DNA from: Cytophagales bacterium
GTDB taxonomy: Bacteria; Bacteroidota; Bacteroidia; Cytophagales; Cyclobacteriaceae
Assembly (NCBI GenBank): GCA_025358885.1
Contig: JANYHW010000129.1
Location: forward strand, 1 to 36,553
Direction: 5' to 3'
Length of the DNA: 36,553 nt
Shown here: piece by piece, positions 1 to 8,873 of the stretch
Position numbering within the stretch: position 1 is the stretch's first letter
Layout of the letters: each line of letters opens with the position of its first letter
Translations under genes and position numbers: made by a program
Notes under the pieces: generated by a model
What the model saw: the letters and a program-made list of their open reading frames with translations, nothing else
What the model was told of the DNA's origin: nothing
Databases searched by the model: none

Positions 1-720
1 TCCGCGAGGATCGAGCAATGGCGCATCGTCCATGATCCACTCCACCGGTAACTCCACGATGCCCGTGGGTTTGCCATCAACAACGAGCTCATATGGCCGG
101 TCGTCAGACATCATGGAGCTCTCGTAGATGTACTTCATTTCCTGGATGATTTTCGGGGTCTCGGAGCTGAAGTTCCAGGAAGGTGCTCTGTAGCCCACCG
201 GCGCTTCACCGGTAAGGTCGGTGAGCATCTTCTGTGCATTTACAATCATCTCACGCTCTTTTTCTGCCAGGATTTCTGTGTTGCGTTCATGGATCCAGCC
301 GTGAACCGCAAATTCGTGACGAGGCAGCCGCTTGATTTCGTCCGCCATGCGCGGCGCCAGGTGCAGGCTCAGGGCAGGAACAAAAAAGGAGGCAGGCACC
401 TGTTGCTTTTCAAGCAGGCCGACGATTCTCTTGAGTGCCACTCTTGAACCGTACTCCCCTCTTGAAAGGTCGGAGATGGTAGGCTCCCCCTCCCACCAGG
501 CTATGGTTTCATTGTCGACATCAAACGACAAGAGCACGGCCACCTTGGCTCCGTTCGGCCAAACTTTTGGTGTAAGGTCCCTCCCAGCCCTCACCTGGTT
601 CACGGCTTTCTCCAGCCGCTCCACGGACCAGGTCCATTTCTGGTCGGGCACTGGTGGTTTGGTTGGTGACTGACAGGAGGTGCTGAGCAGAATGATTGAC
701 GCAATGGAAATGAGTTTCAT
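1..720 (-). CDS. Polysaccharide deacetylase (NodB-fold), 3' end outside window
   Basis: The reading frame is open from an ATG at 718-720 to the window edge, giving 240 residues with the C-terminus missing. The N-terminus is a short hydrophobic signal ending in LLSTSC, which fits a lipoprotein or Sec signal; the lipobox is imperfect. NodB-fold motifs appear in order: SFDVDNE (residues 65-71, metal-binding Asp pair region), HGWIHE (140-145, with the two His of the HxxxH pair) and YRAPSW (177-182). The DVDNE form and the overall spacing resemble the allantoinase/PuuE-like branch of polysaccharide deacetylases rather than classical chitin deacetylases. The likely role is hydrolysis of an N-acyl or amide bond on a carbohydrate or related substrate in the cell envelope; the substrate cannot be read from the sequence. 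It is divergent from the permease at 838, and a 15-bp palindrome lies just upstream of its start. The family is confident, the specificity is not. Confidence 0.85.
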   Translation of the reverse strand, partial: MKLISIASIILLSTSCQSPTKPPVPDQKWTWSVERLEKAVNQVRAGRDLTPKVWPNGAKVAVLLSFDVDNETIAWWEGEPTISDLSRGEYGSRVALKRIVGLLEKQQVPASFFVPALSLHLAPRMADEIKRLPRHEFAVHGWIHERNTEILAEKEREMIVNAQKMLTDLTGEAPVGYRAPSWNFSSETPKIIQEMKYIYESSMMSDDRPYELVVDGKPTGIVELPVEWIMDDAPLLDPRG

Positions 721-730
721 AGGGTTAAAG

Positions 731-745
731 AATTGGTAACCAATT
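731..745. promoter_or_regulatory. Perfect 15-bp palindrome in a divergent intergenic region
   Basis: AATTGGTAACCAATT has 7-bp arms around one central base. It sits 11-25 bp upstream of the deacetylase start (720) and about 90 bp upstream of the permease start (838). Its position and symmetry suit an operator for a dimeric regulator, but no matching regulator is identified in the window. It may also be chance. Confidence 0.35.
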
Positions 746-837
746 TACAAGAAAGATAAGGCGCTGGTGATATTGGATCGGCCCGACTGTAACAATATTG
801 GCCTAAATTCGTCCTATATGTTATAATTCAACCTGCC

Positions 838-3132
838 ATGTTGCTAAACTACCTTCGCCTCACCTTCCGAACCTTCTTCAGAAACTCGACGGCATTCATC
901 ATCAACTTGCTTGGCATGAGCATTGCCCTGGGATGCTTTATTACGGCATGGGTAAACTATAGGTATAACGTTGAATTTGACTCAAAGCAACTCAATGCTT
1001 CAAGCCTCTACCGCATCGGTTTCTGGCAAGCCACCGAACGTGGCAAGGTGCCCTTTGGTGTATGTCCGATGCCCATGGGGAGCCTTATCCGGGAAGGCTT
1101 GCGCGAAGGTGACCAGGTGATTCAATACATCAGCAAGGATGGGCAATTCCGCATAGGAGATGAACTTTTCCAAAAGCAATTTATTTATGCCGATCCTGCG
1201 TTCACTTCGATCTTCACCATGGAGCTTCTCTCGGGTTCCCTTTCGCTGGCGGATAAGAGTCACGTGCTCATCAGCGACAAACTTGCCGCCACTTACTATA
1301 ATAAATCCGATGTCGTTGGCCTCCCCCTCACGCAACTCGTTGCTGGCGAGCCGAGGGAATTTGTCATTGGTGGCGTGTTCAGGGAATTTCCTGGCAACTC
1401 CAGCTTTAGGTTTGACCTGGTCACAGGCTTCGAAAATTATTTTACTGACCCTTCCGAACGGACTACCATCGAAAACAATTGGGCACGTTGGACCACCACT
1501 TTTCTTTACCTGTCGCAACCGGGTTCTGTTCAAGGCATTGAAAAGCAATTAAGCAAGTACGTCACCACGCAAAACGAAGCACGACCCGATCTAAAGGCCG
1601 AATCATTTTATGTGGAGCCCTTTGTCGGCATGGCTGCGCGGGCAGTGCGCCAACGCACCCAGGGGCATTGGATGAATATGGGGATGCCACCCGCGGCAGT
1701 CATTGCGCCATTCGCCATGGCGGGGTTCCTCCTGCTGGTGGCGTGCTTCAACTTCATGAACAATGCCATAGCGGTTGCAGGAAACAGGCTGAAAGAGATT
1801 GGAATAAGAAAAGTAATCGGTGGCAAGCGCAAGGAACTGATCATACAGTTTCTGTCCGAGACGATGATATTCTGCCTGCTCGCCCTTGGATTAGGCATGA
1901 TTCTCGCGGAATATTTTACGGCAGGATGGAACGGCATGTGGGCTGGCATTGAAATCGCCATCACCTATAAAGACAACTATTTATTCTTTGTCGTACTCGC
2001 CCTTTTAATGATCTTCACGGCCTTGCTGGCTGGAGGCTACCCGGCGTTTTATATCTCTTCTTTCAAACCCATCGAAATCCTCAGGGGCACCACACGCTTC
2101 CGGGGAGCCAATCTATTAACCAAGAGCTTGCTTGTGTTTCAGTTCAGCATCTCGCTGGCCGCGGTCATTTTTGCCCTTACATTCTATTTCAATTCGAAAT
2201 TTCAAAAATCCTATGACCTCGGATATTCTTGGCGCTCGGTTGTTCAAGTGCCGCTGGAGACCTCAGGCCAATTCGAACTTTTGAAAAATGAGATCCAGTC
2301 CAGCCCCTTCATCAAAGCAGTGGGAGGAAGTGAGCATCACATCTACGCAAGTGCCTACAAGGCTGCTGCCCGTTCGGAAGAACGCATTGAAAAGGAGGTT
2401 GATATGCTGAACATCGGTGATGATTATTTCAAAACGGTAAATGTCCGGGTGCTGGCCGGTCGGGAATTTCAAAAGGACCTGGCCTCGGATTACAAAGAAT
2501 CGATTATCGTGAACGAGGAATTTGTAAGGGTATTTGGCGTTGGAGCCAAGCCGCTGGGAGCCAGGATAACGCTGAATGATTCAATACAGGTGTACATCGT
2601 AGGTGTTGTTAAAGATGTCTACCTGAGGGCACTATTTCAGCCACTCGCTCCACTCGCCTTCCGATATGTTCCCACGGAGAACTACAAGTACCTGGTCGCG
2701 TCTGCTGATCCCCAGGAGTTGGTAAAATTGAATGACCAGATGAAGCAGGCATGGCACAAAGTATTCCCTACAAGACTTTACCCGGGCCGTTTGATGGAGT
2801 ACAACATGGTAATGACCCTGGAACACTTCGATAGTGTGGTGATCCTGTACACTTTCATGGGCATCGTGGCGATCATCATGTCTGTGTCGGGGCTTTTTTC
2901 CCTGGTTTCCCTAAACCTCCAGAAAAGAACCAAAGAGTTGGGTATTCGCAAGATTTTAGGCGCTCCCCTTCCCCACATTGTTATTCAATCCAGCAAGCTC
3001 TTTCTCCTGATCATGGTACTTTCTTTTGGAGTGGGCACATTGCTTGGTTCGGTGATGGTGAACAGCCTGATGGATAGCGTGTGGGAGTATTATGAGAAAG
3101 TGAATTTTACAATCATAGCCTTGGCAATATAG
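838..3132 (+). CDS. FtsX/MacB-type ABC transporter permease, truncated by in-frame TAG (remnant continues to 3222)
   Basis: The product has 764 residues with the tandem MacB_PCD/FtsX layout typical of large Bacteroidota permeases. There is an N-terminal transmembrane helix (about 20-42), a periplasmic domain, a three-helix FtsX core beginning near residue 285 with the FNFMNNAIAVAGNR and KEIGIRKVIGG motifs, a second periplasmic domain, and a second FtsX core with KELGIRKILGA. The frame stops at TAG (3130-3132) inside the last transmembrane helix. The same frame then continues without a break for 29 more codons to TGA at 3220-3222 and ends in NPVDSLRYE, the usual C-terminal signature of this family. 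The intact protein would have been about 794 residues. No ATPase gene is adjacent. Family members act as mechanotransmission or export permeases with a MacB-like ATPase. This could be a recent pseudogene, a sequencing error, or a functional protein lacking half of its last helix. Confidence 0.85.
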   Translation: MLLNYLRLTFRTFFRNSTAFIINLLGMSIALGCFITAWVNYRYNVEFDSKQLNASSLYRIGFWQATERGKVPFGVCPMPMGSLIREGLREGDQVIQYISKDGQFRIGDELFQKQFIYADPAFTSIFTMELLSGSLSLADKSHVLISDKLAATYYNKSDVVGLPLTQLVAGEPREFVIGGVFREFPGNSSFRFDLVTGFENYFTDPSERTTIENNWARWTTTFLYLSQPGSVQGIEKQLSKYVTTQNEARPDLKAESFYVEPFVGMAARAVRQRTQGHWMNMGMPPAAVIAPFAMAGFLLLVACFNFMNNAIAVAGNRLKEIGIRKVIGGKRKELIIQFLSETMIFCLLALGLGMILAEYFTAGWNGMWAGIEIAITYKDNYLFFVVLALLMIFTALLAGGYPAFYISSFKPIEILRGTTRFRGANLLTKSLLVFQFSISLAAVIFALTFYFNSKFQKSYDLGYSWRSVVQVPLETSGQFELLKNEIQSSPFIKAVGGSEHHIYASAYKAAARSEERIEKEVDMLNIGDDYFKTVNVRVLAGREFQKDLASDYKESIIVNEEFVRVFGVGAKPLGARITLNDSIQVYIVGVVKDVYLRALFQPLAPLAFRYVPTENYKYLVASADPQELVKLNDQMKQAWHKVFPTRLYPGRLMEYNMVMTLEHFDSVVILYTFMGIVAIIMSVSGLFSLVSLNLQKRTKELGIRKILGAPLPHIVIQSSKLFLLIMVLSFGVGTLLGSVMVNSLMDSVWEYYEKVNFTIIALAI

Positions 3133-3237
3133 ATTCTCTTCAGCATTGCCGTGGGTACCATTGGTTACAAGATTTCACGCGTGGCCGTTGCCAATCCGGT
3201 GGACTCGTTGAGGTATGAATGAAAGTTATGAAGGGGG

Positions 3238-3882
3238 TCAGCGAATTATATCCCACAGGTTCCCGGGATTCGTCTGGAACTTGTCATGGAAGAAGAGAAT
3301 GGTGAGAACGATGTTCGATGCAAACACAACTACAATGATGATCTGTGTCCTGGAAATCTTCTGAATGGACTGTCTTTGGTCCCGGTCGCAGATCTCTCCC
3401 GGGCAGTACTGAGCCTTGTCTTTGTAAATCCAGCCGTACACGAGGCATCCGGCACAGATGCCAAATGCAGACTCTAAGAATAGGAACAGCAGGCAGGTGA
3501 GGCAGGAAACGGCTGAGATGACGCTGTGACCGTTGAGCACGATGAGGAGAACAAACATCGCACTGGCAAGTGCCAATCCTATCCACCACGCGAATTTCTT
3601 CTGCGGCGCACCTACATATTCTGGCGATTGCCTTCTGACAATTATGCGGGCAAGGATTAGCGATGGAGAATATCGGGGATGGATAAACAATCGAATGATG
3701 AAATCCGCCAGGAAGATGGTTACGAAATACTTGAGGACCAGGAAATCACTTTTGAAATTCACGAGCATAATCGCCCAGAAAAGAAACAGGAAATACATTC
3801 CTGCGGATGCACGCACCTCGCGTTCGTTGAGGACGGGGATGCGATATCCATCAACTGTTTCTCCAAAGGGCATCTTGTTCAT
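3238..3882 (-). CDS. DUF4395 family membrane protein (copy 1)
   Basis: This 214-residue integral membrane protein has about four to five hydrophobic helices. It carries the DUF4395 hallmarks: an N-terminal VLNEREVRASAG segment, the LADFIIRLFIHPRYSP motif, FAWWIGL, and a Cys-rich ESAFGICAGCLVY segment followed by YCPGEIC near the C-terminus. The paired cysteines (GICAGC, CPGEIC) could bind metal or form a redox pair, but no function is established for the family. It is closely related to the protein at 5412-6071: more than half the positions match by eye, and both begin with xFGETVxGY. It lies 38 bp downstream of the amidohydrolase and is probably cotranscribed with it. It converges on the permease, whose remnant ends at 3222. 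The family is confident, the function unknown. Confidence 0.85.
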   Translation of the reverse strand: MNKMPFGETVDGYRIPVLNEREVRASAGMYFLFLFWAIMLVNFKSDFLVLKYFVTIFLADFIIRLFIHPRYSPSLILARIIVRRQSPEYVGAPQKKFAWWIGLALASAMFVLLIVLNGHSVISAVSCLTCLLFLFLESAFGICAGCLVYGWIYKDKAQYCPGEICDRDQRQSIQKISRTQIIIVVVFASNIVLTILFFHDKFQTNPGNLWDIIR

Positions 3883-3920
3883 AATTTCATTTGGTCTTAA
3901 GTTGACTGGATGCCGTATTT

Positions 3921-5357
3921 CTACCTTTCTCTGCTTGAATCGAGTTCGATCTTTCGTTCGCGAGCCACTTTCAGCATTTCATCCAGCGCCTTCCGGTTAT
4001 AGAATTTGCCATGCGTAAGAACGCTGTTCACTTTGCGCACGGCTTCAATATTCTCGAGGGGGTTTTGATCCAGCAAAACGAGATCTGCATTCTTACCGGC
4101 AGCGATCGTTGATGTTTTGTCGGATATTCCAAAATAATCGGCACCATTCATCGTGGCGGATTGTAAAATCTGGAGCGGCGTCAACCCGGCCTCCTGAAAA
4201 ATTTCCAGTTCCTGGATGAGGGATTCTGCAGGATAGACATAGGTGTTAAGCGCAGCTGCATCACTGCCTGCTATTATTTTTATTCCGGACTGCTGGATCA
4301 ATGGAATCTGAGAGCGCAGTTGCAGATATCGGTCTTTGCGTTGTTTGATCTGATCAGGGGATTGAACCCCCATGCGTTGTATCCGCCATTGATAATTGGC
4401 AACAAACTTATTTGTCAGGTAGCTGAGAAATGGATCGCGACTGTGATCGGTTTCATCAAGGTAAGCCAGCTGTCGGCCGCCAATCAATGTTGGACAAACA
4501 AATAATCCTGCCTTGCCAAGCTTTGCATATTTTTCAATGGCAGCCTGTTGATTGAATTCCGCGCCATACCGGGCGCCAGCGTGTTCCTTTGTAGTCTTCC
4601 CGGACCGCAAATCGGCAACAATTTGTTCCTCATCTGTTCCCAACCGCATAAGGTAGCTGGCGTGTTCAACACTGGTATATCCAGCACGATGAAGCTCCCC
4701 GATGGTGAGATCAATCGGCACGTGTCCGGAGACTTTGTAGCCCCGTGCATGGGCGGCTTGCACACTTTTTAGAAACAGGTCACCACCAAGGGTGTTCTCC
4801 GTGATCTTTACAAAGTCAACTTTATATTTGTCCAGCAGGTCCAGCATCTGGTTCAGCTCCGTTACATTCTCAATTTCCAGGTCACCCTTCCAGATGGAAT
4901 TCTTGCCTTCGAGCTTTCGTCCTGCCGTAAAAATCACAGGTCCGATCAACTTGCCTGCCTTGATCTCCTCTCTCCATGCGAGTACTTGTTCGCCGAGGTC
5001 GCTGGCGCAATCCCGGATGGTGGTGATGCCATAGGCAAGAAATACCGGCAGCAATAACTTGTTGTCGTCTATCAGGTCTGCTCCTTCCAGGTGCACATGC
5101 ATATCCCATAGGCCGGGGATGAGGTATTTTCCCTGGCAATCAATCCGGTTAACGGCAGCGACCCCGTGATTCAGTTCCTGGTAGTCGCCGATGGCCTTGA
5201 TTTTGTTTCCATCAATCAAAACGGCTCCGCGCTGGATGGCTCCATCTTCGACATGGATGATGTTAACATTGTACAGTAACAGCGAGCCATCCTGGGCGGT
5301 GGCCACGAACGACATACTCAAAAACAGCGAGGTGATAAGAATGCGTCGAAAAGTCAA
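3921..5357 (-). CDS. Secreted amidohydrolase (imidazolonepropionase/prolidase-like)
   Basis: This 478-residue protein has a cleavable signal peptide (about residues 1-21, ending TAQ). It is a metal-dependent amidohydrolase of the COG1228 type. The metal-site residues are readable: HVH at 87-89, Lys184 in FVKIT (candidate carbamylated bridging lysine), His212 in SGHVP, His232 in VEHAS, and Asp366 in AGSDAA. The N-terminal and C-terminal segments form the small beta-sandwich domain, with GKNADLVLLDQNPL near the end. Relatives hydrolyse cyclic amides or dipeptides outside the cytoplasm, including Xaa-Pro-type carboxypeptidases; the substrate cannot be predicted here. It lies 54 bp downstream of one DUF4395 gene and 38 bp upstream of the other, so the three probably form one transcription unit. 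Length and all five ligand motifs are normal for the family. Confidence 0.9.
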   Translation of the reverse strand: MTFRRILITSLFLSMSFVATAQDGSLLLYNVNIIHVEDGAIQRGAVLIDGNKIKAIGDYQELNHGVAAVNRIDCQGKYLIPGLWDMHVHLEGADLIDDNKLLLPVFLAYGITTIRDCASDLGEQVLAWREEIKAGKLIGPVIFTAGRKLEGKNSIWKGDLEIENVTELNQMLDLLDKYKVDFVKITENTLGGDLFLKSVQAAHARGYKVSGHVPIDLTIGELHRAGYTSVEHASYLMRLGTDEEQIVADLRSGKTTKEHAGARYGAEFNQQAAIEKYAKLGKAGLFVCPTLIGGRQLAYLDETDHSRDPFLSYLTNKFVANYQWRIQRMGVQSPDQIKQRKDRYLQLRSQIPLIQQSGIKIIAGSDAAALNTYVYPAESLIQELEIFQEAGLTPLQILQSATMNGADYFGISDKTSTIAAGKNADLVLLDQNPLENIEAVRKVNSVLTHGKFYNRKALDEMLKVARERKIELDSSRER

Positions 5358-5411
5358 TTAATGAATGGGTTGTTTAGGGAAGTTATGATTAATCCTTGTC
5401 CTAAAGTTTGA

Positions 5412-6071
5412 CTACTTGTGGACCTCCACACCAATCAGCTTCCACAGGTTTCGTGGCTTCTCCTTGTAGAAATCATTGAAGAGAAATACGGAGGCTACCA
5501 CAAAGGCAGCAAGTGCGGCAATCATGAGCAGTTGTGTTCCCGATGTCTTCTGAATGGGCTGTCTTGCTTTGGCTTCGCAGACTTCTCCCGGGCAGTATTG
5601 GGCCTTTTCTCTGTACACCAAGGCATATACTTTACACCCCAGGCAAATGCCAAAGGCAGTTTCGAAGAACAGGAAAATAAGACAGATGAAGCAGGCGAGT
5701 CCGGTGATGGCACTGAATGAATTGACGACTACCAACAAAACAAATATGGTTGCCGAAATGGTGATGCCAATCACCCAGGCAAACTTTTTCTGGATGGCGC
5801 CGACGTAAATCGGTGTTTGGTTACTGACAATCATCCTTCCCATGGTCAAAATGGGCGAATATTTCGGATTGACAAAAACGCGGATGGTCATATCGGCAAG
5901 GAACACGGTGACCATGTACTTCAACATCAGAAAATTTGCCTTGAAGACGACGATCATGATGGAGATAAACATAAACAGGAAGAGTATTCCTGCCGAGGCC
6001 CTTATTTCACGCTCATTGAGGACGGGGATGCTGTAGCCGGGAACAGTTTCTCCGAAGGTTGATTTGGCCAT
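5412..6071 (-). CDS. DUF4395 family membrane protein (copy 2)
   Basis: This 219-residue membrane protein is paralogous to the one at 3238-3882. It shares the FGETVPGY start, VLNEREIRASAG, LADMTIRVFVNPKYSP, QKKFAWVIG, the ETAFGICLGCKVY cysteine motif and YCPGEVC. The ATG is preceded by a purine-rich stretch. It is the first gene of a likely three-gene unit (this gene, amidohydrolase, second DUF4395). The conserved cysteine pairs at the membrane edge are the only hint of chemistry; DUF4395 has no established activity. An inverted repeat at 6153-6175 lies 82 bp upstream of its start and may be a control site for this unit or a terminator of the permease gene behind it. Confidence 0.85.
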   Translation of the reverse strand: MAKSTFGETVPGYSIPVLNEREIRASAGILFLFMFISIMIVVFKANFLMLKYMVTVFLADMTIRVFVNPKYSPILTMGRMIVSNQTPIYVGAIQKKFAWVIGITISATIFVLLVVVNSFSAITGLACFICLIFLFFETAFGICLGCKVYALVYREKAQYCPGEVCEAKARQPIQKTSGTQLLMIAALAAFVVASVFLFNDFYKEKPRNLWKLIGVEVHK

Positions 6072-6152
6072 GGGGAAGGATGTTTGGGGTGAAGGGCGTA
6101 CCGATCCTTATACGTGCCCGGTGGAACTTTGATAATGGAAAGGAGACTTTAT

Positions 6153-6175
6153 TTTAGGTCAGTTTCAGACCTAAA
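6153..6175. repeat. Inverted repeat, 8-bp arms, between the permease gene and the DUF4395 unit
   Basis: TTTAGGTC (6153-6160) and GACCTAAA (6168-6175) are perfect reverse complements separated by 7 nt. In the direction of the flanking genes (-), the stem is followed by ATAAAG rather than a T-run, so it is a poor intrinsic terminator. It could be an operator for the DUF4395/amidohydrolase unit. The rest of 6072-6221 shows nothing else I can interpret. Confidence 0.35.
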
Positions 6176-6221
6176 CCCGCTGGAGTTCAGAATAATGATG
6201 ATTAATGATTATTTCAGATCA

Positions 6222-8873
6222 TTACTCATTTCTCAACACCGCAGCTGGATTCGATCGTGCCGCCGCGAATCCCTTGCCAATAACGGTGATCAATACAATG
6301 GATGCACTGAGCAACAAGCCGGCGGCAAAATAAAGCGGCGACCAGGAGATGCGGAACGCGAAGTTCTCGAGCCATTGGTTGACGATCAGGTACGTGAGTG
6401 GCGAGGAAATGATGAAGGCAATGATGACCAATTGGATATACTCTTTTGAAATCAAATAGAGTATACTTTTGACGGATGCACCCATTACTTTCCGGATACC
6501 GATCTCGGATAGACGCTGCTCGGCAACGAACGAGATCAGTCCGTAGAGTCCCAGCATGGCAGTAAAAATCGAAAGCAGGGAGAAGACGAGAAATACCTGA
6601 CTCAGCCGCTGCTCCTTGTCATACACGTGCTGTATAGACTGATCCAGAAAGTGAAACGTGAAAGGTTTTTCAGGAACAAATTCCTTCCAGCGCTGTTCCA
6701 CCGACTTCAATGCCAGGGCTGACTGGCCTGGCCTAATCTTCAAAGCGATATACCAGTTTGGTCCGCCAAACCACATCACAATTGGATCAATTTTCTTTTG
6801 GAGCGGTTCGAAATTAAAGTCTTTAACGACACCGATCACCGTCCCGGTCTGGGGCTTCCGGAAGGAAAGATTTATTCCTTTCCCAATAGGATCATTCCAG
6901 CCCAGGGCCTTCGCCGCCGCTTCGTTGATTATATACCCTGAGGTGGAGTCGGTAATAAACTCATGTGAAAAATCCCTCCCTTGCACCAGATGAAGTCCCA
7001 TGGTCTTTACAAAATCATGAGTCACGTTGAGGATCTTGATGAACTGTGTTTTCTCATTTCCTTCGACATTGAAGTCCATGAACTGAACTTCCCTGCCGAT
7101 GGGTTCAGAAACGGATGATACGCTGACAATGGAAGATTCAGTAAGCAGCTTATTCTTGAATGCGTGGTAAGTTTTGGGTAAAGTTGTACCCCGAACCGGG
7201 AGCATGATGATCTGCTCCTGGTCGAAGCCCAGGGATTTGTTTTTAATGAAATCAAGCTGCGCCGCGATGATCACTGTGCCGATAATCAGGAATATGGAGA
7301 TGGCTATCTGTGCCCCTACCAGTATTTTTCTGAATTGAGCGCCTCCCCTGCCCGGTCGCCAAACGCCTTTCAGGACCCGCTGTGGTTCGAAGGAGGAGAC
7401 AAAGAATGCGGGGTAAGCACCGGACAGCACCCCGGTAAAGAGTGTAAACAATGTCAAGCCAACCAGCATCATCCAGGCTCCCTTGAAATCGACACCCAAG
7501 GGTACACCCAGGAGGTTGCTGAACAGCGGAAGCATCCATGTCAGCATGACAAAAGCAAGCATCAGCGAGAGCAGACAGACCAGCACTGACTCTCCGATGA
7601 ATTGCAGCCTCAGCTGCGATTTAAGTGCGCCCAATACTTTGCTGATCCCTATTTCTTTATAGCGGCGTGTGGAAGTCGCCATGGTGATGTTGACAAAGTT
7701 TATGCACGAAATAAGCAATACCAGCACTCCCACGCCTATAAAAATGAACAAGTTGCTGATGTCGCCATTCTGCGTCAGGTCGGTGTTGTAGTCGAAATTA
7801 GAATGCAGGTGAATATCTTCCATGGGCTGGAGATAAAACTTAGGATCTGTTTCTTTTTGAAAGTCTTCCATCTTCCGGACAGCCAATTGATTCATGCCTT
7901 GTGCTATGGAAGCAGCGGCATGGTGGTTTGGGATGACGAGGTAGGTCTAGAACCAGTCCACGTTCCAGCTCTCCAGTATTGCTGCACTCCGGAAGATGCC
8001 GGAGTTGCTTATGCCTGAGATGGGAATGATGAAGTCGAATTGCAGATGGGTGTTGGAGGGAATGTTCTTCACGACTCCTGTGACTTCCAGTTCTGTCTGA
8101 TTATTGATGGTCAGGTGCTGACCAAGGGCATCTCCGTTTCCAAAATACTTTTCCGCCATGCGTTCTGTAATCACCACTGAGTTGGGATGAAGCAGCGCCT
8201 TGGCGGGGTTGCCGTTCAAGAATGGAAAATCAAAGAGACTGAAGAACGTGCAGTCGGCGAAGATCACGTTCTCTTCGTAGAAGACCTTGTCACGATTGCT
8301 AAAGGTGGGGACCAGGCGCGAGTACTTATAGTTAATGATGCGTGTATACTCCCTTACCTCTGCAGATTCTTCGGCTAGTGCCGGCCCAAGAGCCGGAAAG
8401 CTCGTTGGAATAAGATTGGTTTTCCCGCCCACCACGGAAGACATAGTGATCCTGTATATATCAGGTGACTTGTTGAACATCTTATCGAAGCTCAGCTCGT
8501 GCCTGACATACAGGGCGATCACCATAAAGCAACAGAGTCCGATGCAGAGCCCGGAAACATTGATGATTGAGTGGAGGGAATATTTGCGCATATTCCGAAA
8601 CATCATCTTGAACGTATTTCTGAGCATAAGCCGGGGAGTGTGGTTTTCAGATTGAATCGTGGTGCTTTGCAGTTCCGTCAATTGCCGATCATCGACGGAC
8701 CCGAGCACTTTTTCATATGCCGGTTTGAAGGAGGTACCGGATTTCATTTCCAATTCTACCTCGCAACAGACATGGTCGATGAGTTCTTCCAGCACGGAAG
8801 GATGAGCCAGTCCCCTTTTCCTCAGGTCAAAGCGGATGTACTTGATATCGTCTGTCGACAACTTCACGGTCAT
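6222..8873 (-). pseudogene. FtsX/MacB-type ABC permease with N-terminal prefix domain, split by an in-frame TAG
   Basis: The gene begins at ATG 8871-8873 and ends at 6222 with the family signature ARSNPAAVLRNE. It spans 883 sense codons, broken only by TAG at 7947-7949 (codon 309). The frame is unchanged across the TAG: NVDWF, stop, TYLVIPNHHAAA, then the rest of the protein. Residues 1 to about 75 form the soluble permease prefix domain seen on permeases encoded behind PadR regulators. A first transmembrane helix (about 98-122) and periplasmic domain follow. After the TAG come two FtsX cores (KEIGISKVLGA and SEIGIRKVMGA motifs). If read normally the gene yields a 308-residue fragment with one helix, and possibly a separately initiated 557-residue fragment from 7895. 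The start overlaps the PadR stop by one base. It is probably a recent nonsense mutation or a sequence error; translation across the stop cannot be excluded. Confidence 0.85.

Noticed and set aside
332-673. Plus-strand open frame of 113 codons
   Set aside because: It lies antisense to the polysaccharide deacetylase, whose NodB motifs are intact. Its translation has no recognisable motif.
3533-4018. Plus-strand open frame of 161 codons
   Set aside because: It is antisense to a DUF4395 gene and the end of the amidohydrolase, both well supported. It is a shadow frame.
3130-7949. TAG reassigned to a sense codon in this organism
   Set aside because: TAG is the natural terminator of nuoA, nuoL, nuoM, korA, the sigma factor and the M28 peptidase in this window, with the next start codon right behind it in several cases. 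A general reassignment would fuse these genes.
7890-7960. Frameshift as the cause of the split permease
   Set aside because: Both halves are in the same frame and joined by a single TAG, with no missing or extra residues evident around it.
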